Origin: LMUY01 sp965199105
GTDB taxonomy: Bacteria; Pseudomonadota; Alphaproteobacteria; Acetobacterales; Acetobacteraceae
Assembly: GCA_965199105.1 (NCBI GenBank)
Contig: CBDAQO010000002.1
Span: forward strand, 4,092,001 to 4,156,000
Length of the DNA stretch: 64,000 nucleotides
Direction: 5' to 3'
Positions 1 through 7,125 of this stretch are shown here, in pieces (position 1 is the stretch's first letter; every line of letters begins with the position of its first letter). The notes under the pieces were generated by a model, which saw only the letters and a list, made by a program, of their open reading frames with translations, did no database searches and had not been told where the DNA came from. Both the position numbers and the translations under genes were made by a program.

Positions 1-419
1 GAAATGTTGATGATACGGCCGAAACCACGCGAGGCCATGCGCGCCGCCGCCGCCTGGCCGCACAGGAACACGCCGGTGAGATTGACCGCGATGATGGAAC
101 TCCACTCGGCGAGGCTGGTCTCGAGCATCGACTTCTGGATGCCGATGCCGGCGGAGGCGACCATGACGTCGAGCGACCCGAAACGGCTTTCGGCCTGCGC
201 CATCGCCTGCTCGACGCTCTCTGCGTTGGCAACGTCCATCGCCGCCGCCACGGCGTCCCCGCCCTTGGCGACGATCTCGGTGGCGATGCGCTGCGCGTTG
301 TCAGCATCGCGGTCGGCCACGACCACGGCCATGCCATCGGCGGCGAAACGGCTGCAGATGGCAGCGCCAATGCCGCTGCCCCCGCCCGTGACCACGGCGA
401 CCCGGCGCGACGCCATCAT
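1..419 (-). CDS. Short-chain dehydrogenase/reductase, partial (C-terminus outside window)
   Basis: NAD(P)-dependent oxidoreductase of the SDR family; the substrate cannot be told. About 139 N-terminal residues are present, and the frame runs off the window edge before the catalytic Ser-Tyr-Lys region. The Rossmann glycine motif TGGGSGIG lies at residues 11-18. Next come an acidic cofactor-site stretch (VADRDADN), a DVAN segment and ASAGIG in place of the usual NNAG. A second ATG follows directly, so the start may be 3 bases further in. A 16-base site shared with the thiolase promoter lies about 130 bases upstream, which suggests co-regulation with the acyl-CoA genes to the right. Confidence 0.88.
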   Translation of the reverse strand, partial: MMASRRVAVVTGGGSGIGAAICSRFAADGMAVVVADRDADNAQRIATEIVAKGGDAVAAAMDVANAESVEQAMAQAESRFGSLDVMVASAGIGIQKSMLETSLAEWSSIIAVNLTGVFLCGQAAAARMASRGFGRIINI

Positions 420-541
420 GCCGCTCCCGAGTGTGTTGCAGACGACCCGGCGAGCACGTGGCAAGGCCGTGGATCGGCCGCCGCATCACCGGCCGAAACG
501 CTGTTGCGCGCTACAGTCATATCGGCTGCCTCCCCGGCTTT

Positions 542-563
542 GGTGGCGATAGTTCACCTGCTT
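542..563. promoter_or_regulatory. Putative operator, copy 1 (GATAGTTCACCTGCTT)
   Basis: GATAGTTCACCTGCTT (548-563) matches 15 of 16 bases with the reverse complement of 5982-5997, in the thiolase leader. Both copies carry flanking GGTG...CACC arms, so each is an imperfect palindrome. The pattern suits a repressor site of a dimeric TetR-, MarR- or GntR-type regulator. The regulator is not identified. Confidence 0.5.
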
Positions 564-624
564 AATCATTCTGTCAATCGCGTGCAGCGTGGCTGGAAGG
601 GGCAATCGCCTTCGTTCTCCGTCT

Positions 625-639
625 CCCTCAAGAAGAGGG
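625..639. repeat. Degenerate REP-like hairpin
   Basis: CCCTC (625-629) pairs with GAGGG (635-639) across a 5-base loop and is followed by CTTTAT. It resembles the GAGAGGGCTTC ends of the other palindromes in the window but is shorter. It lies 83 bases beyond the stop of the PPC protein gene. Confidence 0.35.
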
Positions 640-721
640 CTTTATGTGGTGGTGGCGACCAATGCGATCGTCTTGTCCGCTTGCGGAGAGAGAGAGAAAG
701 CCAGGCTCATGCGGGGTGGTA

Positions 722-1618
722 TCAGGCTTGCTGCAACACGCCCTCGAACGTGATCAACACCGGGTTGTCCACGGCCACCAAGCGTCCCTCGCCGATGCTG
801 CCGTCGAGGTCGACGATCACGACATCAATTTCTGTCGGCGTGCCTTTCCCGTTGCAGCGGATTGCGCTGTGGCGGACCAACAATTCGGTGGCGTAGCCGG
901 TGATCGGGGCGGCGGCGGTGAAATGCGCGCCGATGGTGCTGCCCACTCCACCCATGATTTCGGCCCGGGCAAAGCCTGCGCGCGCGCCCGCTTGTTCCAG
1001 CGCGATGATGAGGTCCTGGTTGGGCGCCAGCCGCAGCGCGATGGCCCGCCCTGCGCCCTCCGGCTGCGGTCGCCCGGTCGGCATCGGCGTCAATAGGCTG
1101 TAGCCCGTTTCGCGGTCGGGATGCACCTCGAAGCGCGCGCCAATGACGCCGGCGCCGCGGACGTGGATCGGCGCGGCGATCACCGTCTCGTCCGGCAACA
1201 CGTGGCCGCACCCGCGATGGCCGTTCGCTTCGGTCCATAGCCCGTGACAGTGGAAGAAAGGCTGGCCATCGCGGAAGCCGACGGTGACGGTGCCGGACTG
1301 CAACTGCGTCTGGCCCGGTGGGCGGAAGGTGTGGCTGTAGAACGCAGCGTGGTCGGCGTCGGGCGATTGCGCCGGCATGACATAGGCGAACGGGCCAAAG
1401 CCGCCGCCCGAAAGCCTTAAGCAGGCGCAATCGAACTCGGTTCCCAGCAGCGCGTGCAGCGCATCCAGCAGACGGGCGCCGGCTGGCAGCGTCGCTGCAA
1501 TCGGCCTGCTCGCGACGGGGATGGCGTTACAACGTTCCGCCGCGATCGGGCCGGGCTGGCGCACGCTGCGCGGCCCGCCCTCGGCGAGCCTGGTTCCAGG
1601 CAAGCCAGCATCGTTCAT
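722..1618 (-). CDS. Tandem PPC (DUF296) domain protein
   Basis: Protein of 298 residues, apparently with two PPC/DUF296 domains. The first (about 40-165) has the typical order: an SGTV-like strand (QSGTVTVGF), PFFHCHGLW, GHVLPDETVIAAP and a closing GARFEVH. The second (about 185-295) is more diverged, with GVGSTIGAHF, a DG.IGEG turn (DLDGSIGEG) and a final FEGVL. PPC domains form trimers and occur in plant AT-hook proteins and many bacteria; the bacterial role is largely unknown. The start is supported by GGGGAGG upstream. The gene is divergent from the repeat protein and MarR genes. A link to acyl-CoA catabolism is inferred from context only. Confidence 0.75.
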   Translation of the reverse strand: MNDAGLPGTRLAEGGPRSVRQPGPIAAERCNAIPVASRPIAATLPAGARLLDALHALLGTEFDCACLRLSGGGFGPFAYVMPAQSPDADHAAFYSHTFRPPGQTQLQSGTVTVGFRDGQPFFHCHGLWTEANGHRGCGHVLPDETVIAAPIHVRGAGVIGARFEVHPDRETGYSLLTPMPTGRPQPEGAGRAIALRLAPNQDLIIALEQAGARAGFARAEIMGGVGSTIGAHFTAAAPITGYATELLVRHSAIRCNGKGTPTEIDVVIVDLDGSIGEGRLVAVDNPVLITFEGVLQQA

Positions 1619-1719
1619 TCACGCCTCCCCTGCAGCGGCTGCAACCAACACCAGTTCGCCGCACGATGCTACCCGCCCCGTTCGGGCGGAACGCAACTTA
1701 GGGGCAGCCTGCCTGTCGC

Positions 1720-1755
1720 TTGACACTTGTGGGCCGTGCAACGAAGTCTGCACGG
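1720..1755 (+). promoter_or_regulatory. Putative promoter with operator-like inverted repeat
   Basis: TTGACA at 1720-1725 is a perfect -35 hexamer, though no clear -10 is seen. Just downstream lies a perfect 7-base inverted repeat, CCGTGCA (1734-1740) and TGCACGG (1749-1755), with an 8-base spacer. It sits between the divergent PPC gene and the repeat-protein/MarR pair. It would suit an autoregulated MarR operator. Confidence 0.4.
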
Positions 1756-1826
1756 TGCAAGCGGAGGCGAGCGTCTTGGCAGGCGAGGCGGATTATGGCG
1801 CAAGGCCAGACAATGGGGCGGCGGCC

Positions 1827-2639
1827 GTGCAAATCTTCACCACCGATACGGTCACGAAAATGCTGGACGTGCATCGCGACCAGGTGGTGGTCGGCGGGTC
1901 GCATGGCGGCGTGTATGCCGGCTGGTGCGCGGCCAAGGGCGGCGTGCGCGCCGTGATCCTGAACGATGCCGGAGTGGGCAAGGACGCGGCCGGGATCGAC
2001 AGCTTGGCCTTCCTCGCCGGGATGGGCCTCGCCGCCGCCACCGCCGACTCGCGCACGTGCCGCATCGCAGACGCGGCGGACATGCTGGCAAAGGGCGTAA
2101 TCAGCCACGTCAACGCAGTGGCGGCGGCGCTGGGCTGCGCGCCGGGTCAAACGGTGCAAGCGTGTGCGGAGCGGATGCGCGCGGCGGTGGTGCCGACCGG
2201 GCCGGTGCCGCCGGTGCAGGAAGCGCGCTTCGTCATCAGCCAGGACGATGGCCGCGTCGTGATCGGCATGGACTCCGCCTCGCTGTTCCAGCCGGAGGAT
2301 GCGGGGCGCATCGTCGTCACCGCGTCGCATGGCGCGCTGGTGGGCGGCAAGCTCGATCGCGTCGTGCCACCCGGCGTGTTCGCGGCCTTCTTCCACGATG
2401 CGGGCGGCGCCAAGGACGGCTCGGGCTACAGCCGGCTGCCTTCGCTCGACAGCGCGGGCGTGGTGGGTGCGACGGTTGCGGCCGACAGCGCCAAGATTGG
2501 CGATGCACGCTCCTGCTACAACGACGGTGTGTTGTCGCAGGTGAACGAGACCGCCCGAAACCATGGTGGCCGCATCGGCATGACGCTGCGCGCGTTCATC
2601 GATGCCTTGCGACATGAGCCCAAGGATGGTGTTGCATGA
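1827..2639 (+). CDS. Unrecognised protein made of two homologous units (SHG...DAG..KD...AD...GV.S.VN)
   Basis: About 270 residues from a GTG start. The start is uncertain; an ATG at 1860 and upstream in-frame starts are possible. I do not recognise the family. It is clearly an internal duplication, with unit 1 at about 20-103 and unit 2 at about 162-247. Both units share SHG (25-27, 167-169), DAG..KD (47-53, 191-197), AT..AD (71-74, 215-220), an I.DA motif (IADA 80-83, IGDA 224-227) and GV(I/L)S(H/Q)VN (90-96, 234-240). The Ser-His-Gly, Asp-Ala-Gly and Lys-Asp positions are candidate active-site or cofactor residues. No signal peptide or membrane segment is evident. The MarR gene follows within a few bases, so the two are probably co-transcribed. 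Confidence 0.75.
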   Translation: MQIFTTDTVTKMLDVHRDQVVVGGSHGGVYAGWCAAKGGVRAVILNDAGVGKDAAGIDSLAFLAGMGLAAATADSRTCRIADAADMLAKGVISHVNAVAAALGCAPGQTVQACAERMRAAVVPTGPVPPVQEARFVISQDDGRVVIGMDSASLFQPEDAGRIVVTASHGALVGGKLDRVVPPGVFAAFFHDAGGAKDGSGYSRLPSLDSAGVVGATVAADSAKIGDARSCYNDGVLSQVNETARNHGGRIGMTLRAFIDALRHEPKDGVA

Positions 2640-2642
2640 GCC

Positions 2643-3152
2643 TTGCCGATTTCGGGTGAGCGGCGGAGTCCGCGCAGCGTGGGCAATGCCGACGGTGCCC
2701 AAGTGGCGGACTTTCGGCAGGATTGGCGGCGGCTCAACACCGGGCGGCTGCTGTACGAGGGCTACGAGCTGTATAACGCCGCGTTGGTGAAAGCGCTGTT
2801 GCCGAGCGGCTTCCCCGGCGTCCGCAACACGCACTTCAACCTGCTCCGCCACCTGGACGCCGACGGCACGCGAATGACCGACCTGGCCAACCGCGCCAAC
2901 CTCACCAAGCCCGCCATTACCAGCCTGGTGCGGGCGTGCCTGGAGCTCGAACTGGTCACGGTGGGCGACAGTCCGGACGATGGGCGGGAGCGCGTGGTGC
3001 GGTTTTCCCCGCGTGGGCTCGAGATGATGCGGCAAGTCCGCAAGGCGCTGGTGAAGATCGAGCGCACCCTGGCCGCTCGCTTGGGCGAGGAGTCCTACGC
3101 CCAGTTCCGCGCGGCGTTGCTCACCCTGTCGACGTTGCGGGAGGGGCTGTGA
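2643..3152 (+). CDS. MarR-family transcriptional regulator
   Basis: Winged-helix regulator, 169 residues from the TTG at 2643. A GTG near 2679 is an alternative, because the first 20 residues look non-conserved. The core is typical of MarR: NLLRHLDADGTRMTDLANRA is followed by recognition helix LTKPAITSLV, then the wing DSPDDGRERVVRFSPRG, a dimerising C-terminal helix and an LTLSTLREGL end. It directly follows the two-unit repeat protein and converges with the acyl-CoA ligase, whose stop is only 7 bases away. It is the only regulator in this cluster and the first candidate for the operator-like sites nearby. MarR proteins of catabolic clusters often respond to aromatic acids or acyl-CoA esters; the ligand here is unknown. 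Confidence 0.85.
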   Translation: MPISGERRSPRSVGNADGAQVADFRQDWRRLNTGRLLYEGYELYNAALVKALLPSGFPGVRNTHFNLLRHLDADGTRMTDLANRANLTKPAITSLVRACLELELVTVGDSPDDGRERVVRFSPRGLEMMRQVRKALVKIERTLAARLGEESYAQFRAALLTLSTLREGL

Positions 3153-3159
3153 CGTGCCG

Positions 3160-4770
3160 TCAGGCCGTCGGCGGCTTGATGCTGCCATCTGCCAGCAGTT
3201 TGTCGCGGATGGTGTTCTTCGTCACCTTGCCGTAGCCCGACTTAGGCAAATCCTGCCAGAAGAAGAACCGTCGCGGCTGCTTGTAGCGCGCCACCCTGCC
3301 CTCCATCCACGCCTTGAGCCCGGCTTCGTCGGTGGTGCTGCCGGGTCGCAGCACCGCGACGGCCACGCCGGTTTCGCCCCACACCGGGTCAGGCAGGCCC
3401 AGCACGGCCACCTCGGCGATGTCGGGGTGCAGCAGCAACTCCTCCTCGATCTCGCGCGGATAGACGTTCGAACCGCCCGAGATGTACATGTCGGACGCAC
3501 GGCCGGTGATGTAGAGGAACCCCTCTTCATCCATGTGGCCCAGATCTCCGGTGCGGAACCAGCCGTCGCGAAAGGCCTTGGCATTGGCCGCCGGGTTGTT
3601 GAAGTAGCCCGCGAACACGGACAGGCCGCAGACGGAAATCTCCCCGGTGGCGCCCGCCGGCATTGGCGTGCCGTTCACCGGATCCTGCACCTCGATGTCC
3701 ACGCCGGTGCGGGCCACGCCACAGGTGCCGACGCGGGCTGCGGCGCCGTCTTCGATGCTGTGCAAGGCGGGTGGCAGCACCGTGATGCAGCCGGTGACTT
3801 CACTGAGGCCGTAATACTGCACCAGCACCGGGCCGAGCTTGGCCAAAGCGCGCTTCTGGTCGGCGCGATACATCGGGGCGCCGGCGTAGACGACGTGGCG
3901 CAGCGAGCTGTGGTCGTGGTCGTCGACCGAGGCGTGTTCTGCCAGCAGCTTGATGATGGTCGGCACGGTGAACATGTTGGTGACGCGGTGCTCCGCGACC
4001 AGGCGCCACACCTCCGCCGGGTCGAACCGCTCGCTGGGCAGCAGCACGGTGGTGGCGCCGCGCGCGACCTGCGTCAGGCCATGGTTGCCGGCGCCGTGCG
4101 ACAGCGGGGCGACCACAAGGCAGCAATCCGCCTCGGTGGTGCCGGGCACCAGGTCTGCCAGGTGGTTGGTGACGACGAACGCCATCTGGCCGTGCGTGAG
4201 GGCGGCGAGCTTGGGCCGGCCGGTGGTGCCGGAGGTGGAGATGAACCAGCAGGGATGGTCGTAGTCCACGGGTGCCGCGGGGCAATCGACCCCGTTCCAG
4301 GGGGTCATCAGGGTGTCCAGGTCGGGCGCCTCGAGCGGGCCCGGGCCCATGCGCGCCAGCAGCGCCAGGCTGGGCAGTGCCGCGGTCACGGCGGCCGCAT
4401 GGTCGGCGAAATCCCCCTCGCACAGCATGGCGCGCGCGTCCGACGCGGTGGCGAGGTAGGCCACATCGGCGGGCAGCAGGCGGAAGTTGGTCGGCACCCA
4501 CACCGCGCCGATGCGGAAGCACGCGTACATCGATTCCAGCATCAGGTTGCTGTTCTTCGATTGCACCAGCACCCGGTCGCCGGGCTGGATGCCGTGCTCG
4601 CGCAACACCAGCGCCATGGCGCAGACGCGGGCGTCGAACTCGGCCCAATTCCACTGCCGCTCGCCCCACACCAGCGCCGGCCGGCTCGGGAAACGCCGGG
4701 CCGACTGGGTGACGAAATGCGCCAGGTTCATGACCCGGCGTGACACCGGGAGGCTCGAGCCAAGGTCCAT
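3160..4770 (-). CDS. AMP-dependent acyl-CoA synthetase/ligase
   Basis: ANL-superfamily enzyme that activates a carboxylic acid with ATP and CoA. Visible motifs in order are the P-loop STSGTTGRPK, the YYGLSEVTG adenine-site motif, GEISVCG, the WFRTGDLG hinge region with aspartate, GRASDMYISGG, PREIEEELL, and a C-terminal lysine in KSGYGKVTK. The length of 536 residues is normal. The ATG overlaps the thiolase stop as TGATG, so coupled translation is likely; a second start (MNLAHF, 4731) fits the family N-terminus better. The substrate is unclear: the sequence resembles medium- and long-chain fatty-acid ligases as much as aromatic-acid ligases. Confidence 0.88.
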   Translation of the reverse strand: MDLGSSLPVSRRVMNLAHFVTQSARRFPSRPALVWGERQWNWAEFDARVCAMALVLREHGIQPGDRVLVQSKNSNLMLESMYACFRIGAVWVPTNFRLLPADVAYLATASDARAMLCEGDFADHAAAVTAALPSLALLARMGPGPLEAPDLDTLMTPWNGVDCPAAPVDYDHPCWFISTSGTTGRPKLAALTHGQMAFVVTNHLADLVPGTTEADCCLVVAPLSHGAGNHGLTQVARGATTVLLPSERFDPAEVWRLVAEHRVTNMFTVPTIIKLLAEHASVDDHDHSSLRHVVYAGAPMYRADQKRALAKLGPVLVQYYGLSEVTGCITVLPPALHSIEDGAAARVGTCGVARTGVDIEVQDPVNGTPMPAGATGEISVCGLSVFAGYFNNPAANAKAFRDGWFRTGDLGHMDEEGFLYITGRASDMYISGGSNVYPREIEEELLLHPDIAEVAVLGLPDPVWGETGVAVAVLRPGSTTDEAGLKAWMEGRVARYKQPRRFFFWQDLPKSGYGKVTKNTIRDKLLADGSIKPPTA

Positions 4771-5963
4771 CAGCGGGTGCGTTCCAGGATGGACACGTAG
4801 TTGGCCACCGCCGCGCCGCCCATGTTGAACACACCGGCCATGGTGGCGCCGGGGATCTGCATGTCGCCGGCCTCGTGCATCAACTGCATCGCCGCCATCA
4901 CGTGCTGTGAGACGCCGGTGGCGCCGATCGGGTGCCCCTTCGACTTCAGCCCGCCGGAGGGATTGATCGGCAAGCGACCGGTTTTTTCCGCGATGCCTTC
5001 GCGCACCACGCGGTGGCCCTGGCCCGGTTCGGCGAGGCCCATCGCCTCGTATTCCAGCAGCTCGGCCATGGTGAAGCAGTCATGCGTCTCCACCAGCGAG
5101 AGGTCGTCGAGCGTGATGCCGGCGTCCTCGCGCGCCTTGCTCCAGGCCCGGCGTGCGCCCTCGAAGGCCACCGGGTCGCGCCGCGACAAGGGCAGGATGT
5201 CGTTCACCTGGGTGCGGGCGCGGAAGCGGATGCTGCGCTGGAGCGTGGCCGCCGTCGCTTCGTCGGCCAGCACGATGGCGGCCGCGCCGTCCGACACCAG
5301 CGAGCAGTCGGTGCGGCGCAGCGGGCCGGCGACGTAGGGGTTCTTGGGCGAGATGGTGTTGCAGAACTCGAAGCCGAGGTCCCGCCGCATCTGCGCCCAG
5401 GGGTTGGCGACGCCGTTGCGATGGTTCTTGGCAGCAATCCGCGCGAGGTCCGCGCTCTTGTCGCCGTAGCGCTGGAAGTAGATCTCGGCCAGGCGGCCGA
5501 AGATGCCGGCGAACCCGCCCTCGACCTGGTCTTCCTCCTTGCGGTAGCAGCCGGTCAGCAGGTTCTCGCCCACCACGGCGGTCGGCAGCGCGGTCATCTT
5601 CTCGGCGCCGATCACCAAGGCGATGCGCGCCTGCCCGCACTCGATCGCGTTGGCCGCGGACTGGATGGCGGCCGAACCGGTGGCGCAGGCGTTTTCCACG
5701 TGCACCGCGGGCACATACATCAGGGCAGGTTCGGACAGCGCTGCGAGCGCGCCCTCGAAGCCCTGGCGGGAGAAGCCGTTGTTGTAGACGCCGACCGCAA
5801 TGGCATCCACGTCCTCCGCGGCGACGCCGGCGTGGTCCAGCGCGGCGCGGGTGACCTGCGCCATCAGTGCTTCCACGTCGGGCGCGTCGAGCTTGCCGAA
5901 CGGGGTGTGGGCCCACCCGACGATGTTGGCCTGCCGCCCCAGGTCGCTGGCTGCCTTGCTCAT
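4770..5963 (-). CDS. Thiolase-family acyl-CoA acetyltransferase
   Basis: Protein of 397 residues with the thiolase fold. The nucleophilic cysteine is at C93 in ENACATGSA, and the histidine lies in GGLKSKGHPIGATG. The C-terminal CxG-type cysteine of classical biosynthetic and degradative thiolases is not visible; the end reads FNMGGAAVANYV. This points to the SCP2/lipid-transfer type of thiolase. Those enzymes often need a DUF35 partner, and none is present in the window. The start is set by AGGAG placed 8 bases upstream. It is the first gene of an operon with the acyl-CoA ligase, and its leader contains the putative operator. Confidence 0.87.
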   Translation of the reverse strand: MSKAASDLGRQANIVGWAHTPFGKLDAPDVEALMAQVTRAALDHAGVAAEDVDAIAVGVYNNGFSRQGFEGALAALSEPALMYVPAVHVENACATGSAAIQSAANAIECGQARIALVIGAEKMTALPTAVVGENLLTGCYRKEEDQVEGGFAGIFGRLAEIYFQRYGDKSADLARIAAKNHRNGVANPWAQMRRDLGFEFCNTISPKNPYVAGPLRRTDCSLVSDGAAAIVLADEATAATLQRSIRFRARTQVNDILPLSRRDPVAFEGARRAWSKAREDAGITLDDLSLVETHDCFTMAELLEYEAMGLAEPGQGHRVVREGIAEKTGRLPINPSGGLKSKGHPIGATGVSQHVMAAMQLMHEAGDMQIPGATMAGVFNMGGAAVANYVSILERTR

Positions 5964-5981
5964 GGCCGCTCCTATTTGGTA

Positions 5982-6002
5982 AAGTAGGTGAACTATCTCA
6001 CC
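5982..6002. promoter_or_regulatory. Putative operator, copy 2 (GGTGAACTATCTCACC)
   Basis: A 16-base imperfect palindrome, GGTGA-ACTATC-TCACC (5987-6002), lies 24-39 bases before the thiolase ATG. Bases 5982-5997 match 15 of 16 positions of the site at 548-563 in reverse orientation. Its position near the start codon suits repression. Confidence 0.55.
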
Positions 6003-6126
6003 ATGGCATCGCGCCCGTTCCAAGGCAACCGGGCTGGGTGAAAAAGCGGTTGGGCGGGGGTCCGGGGTGAGGGCTCTTTCGGGCGTCACAAGGACGGATA
6101 TTGCGGCTTTCGCACCCCTACCCCGA

Positions 6127-6150
6127 CCCTCTTCCGCCCGCGGGAAAGGG
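6127..6150. repeat. REP-like palindrome
   Basis: CCCTCTTCC (6127-6135) pairs imperfectly with GGGAAAGGG (6142-6150) around GCCCGC. It lies just beyond the stop of the downstream dehydrogenase and belongs to the CCCTCTCCCGC palindrome family. Confidence 0.55.
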
Positions 6151-6164
6151 AGAAGCCATTGCAG

Positions 6165-6917
6165 CTACTGTTTCGTTACCAGGCCGCCGCCGATGAAGCC
6201 GCCATCGACGGATAGCACCTGCCCAGTGATGTAGCTCGCCGCGTCGGAGGCCAGGAACAGCGCGGCCGACGCGATCTCGTCCGGCTGGCCGTAGCGCCGC
6301 ATCGGCACGAACTGCGCCCAGGCGTCGCGGATCGCCTGGTCGTGCACGATCGCGGTCAACGGCGTCTCGATCGGGCCCGGCGAGATCACGTTGACGCGGA
6401 TGCCGCGCTCGGCCAGCTCGATCGCCATCACCTGGCTCAACACGATCACGCCCGCCTTGGACGACCCATACGCGGCGCGCCCGAGGTTGCCGCGCATGCC
6501 AGAGACGCTCGAAATGTTGACGATGCTGCCGGCCGACCCGGCGCTCATCAGCCGCACGGCGGCCTGCCCAATCAGGAAGGTCCCGGTGAGATTGACGGCG
6601 CAGACGCGCTCGAACACCGCGACCGGCGTGTCGAGGAAGCTGTAGTCGGCGCCGATGCCGGCCGAGTTCACCAGGATGTCCAACCGGCCGAAGCGCTGCT
6701 CGATGGCGCCGACCAGACGGTTGCAGGATTGCGGGTCGGCGACGTCGAGCCACACCGGGGGGAGCGCGTCGCCGTCTAGCGTGGCGCCCAGGTCGGCGGT
6801 GATGTCGGCGACCACCACCTGGGCGCCGGCTGCCGCAAAGGTGGTCGCGATGGCAGCGCCGATGCCGGAACTGCCGCCCGTCACCAACGCCACTTTGCCG
6901 GCGAGCGTTGCGGCCAT
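6165..6917 (-). CDS. Short-chain dehydrogenase/reductase (FabG-like)
   Basis: Complete classical SDR of 250 residues. The cofactor motif TGGSSGIG is near the N-terminus, NSAGIG replaces NNAG, and the catalytic triad is seen as the serine of ISSVSG and YGSSK. The C-terminal SVDGGFIGGG is typical of FabG-like enzymes. The start was chosen because a longer frame has no SDR sequence before this methionine; AGGACC lies just upstream. It would fit a 3-hydroxyacyl-CoA or alcohol oxidation step beside the ligase and thiolase, but the substrate is not determined. Its start is divergent from the MFS carrier gene. Confidence 0.88.
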   Translation of the reverse strand: MAATLAGKVALVTGGSSGIGAAIATTFAAAGAQVVVADITADLGATLDGDALPPVWLDVADPQSCNRLVGAIEQRFGRLDILVNSAGIGADYSFLDTPVAVFERVCAVNLTGTFLIGQAAVRLMSAGSAGSIVNISSVSGMRGNLGRAAYGSSKAGVIVLSQVMAIELAERGIRVNVISPGPIETPLTAIVHDQAIRDAWAQFVPMRRYGQPDEIASAALFLASDAASYITGQVLSVDGGFIGGGLVTKQ

Positions 6918-7047
6918 AGGCAGGGTCCTCCAGTGGTTCGCGTGGTGTTGTCGGAGCGCGCGGCGCGCGGCGCAAGGTCCGTTCGGAGCCGATCGCAATG
7001 CAGCCGCGGCCGACCCGGCGCTGCGCTGCAAAAGCTCCGGTATAGTT

Positions 7048-7065
7048 TTGTCACAGAACTGTATT
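7048..7065 (+). promoter_or_regulatory. Pho-box-like direct repeat
   Basis: TTGTCAC (7048-7054), four bases, then CTGTATT (7059-7065). PhoB sites are two CTGTCAT-like heptamers with an 11-base period, and this site keeps that spacing with several base differences. It lies 60 bases before the MFS start, and the next gene encodes a PstS-type phosphate-binding protein, so phosphate-starvation control is likely. Confidence 0.5.
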
Positions 7066-7125
7066 TTGCGCCTCTCGCCCAGTCCCCGTAGTGGCACACC
7101 AAGCATCGGTGGGGCGGCAGCGATC

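Larger units (their letters stand above)
420..721. other. Intergenic region without a credible gene
   Basis: This stretch separates the partial dehydrogenase start from the end of the PPC protein gene. It holds the 16-base shared site at 548-563 and a weak CCCTC/GAGGG hairpin at 625-639. ORFs crossing it have no recognisable protein content. Confidence 0.6.
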
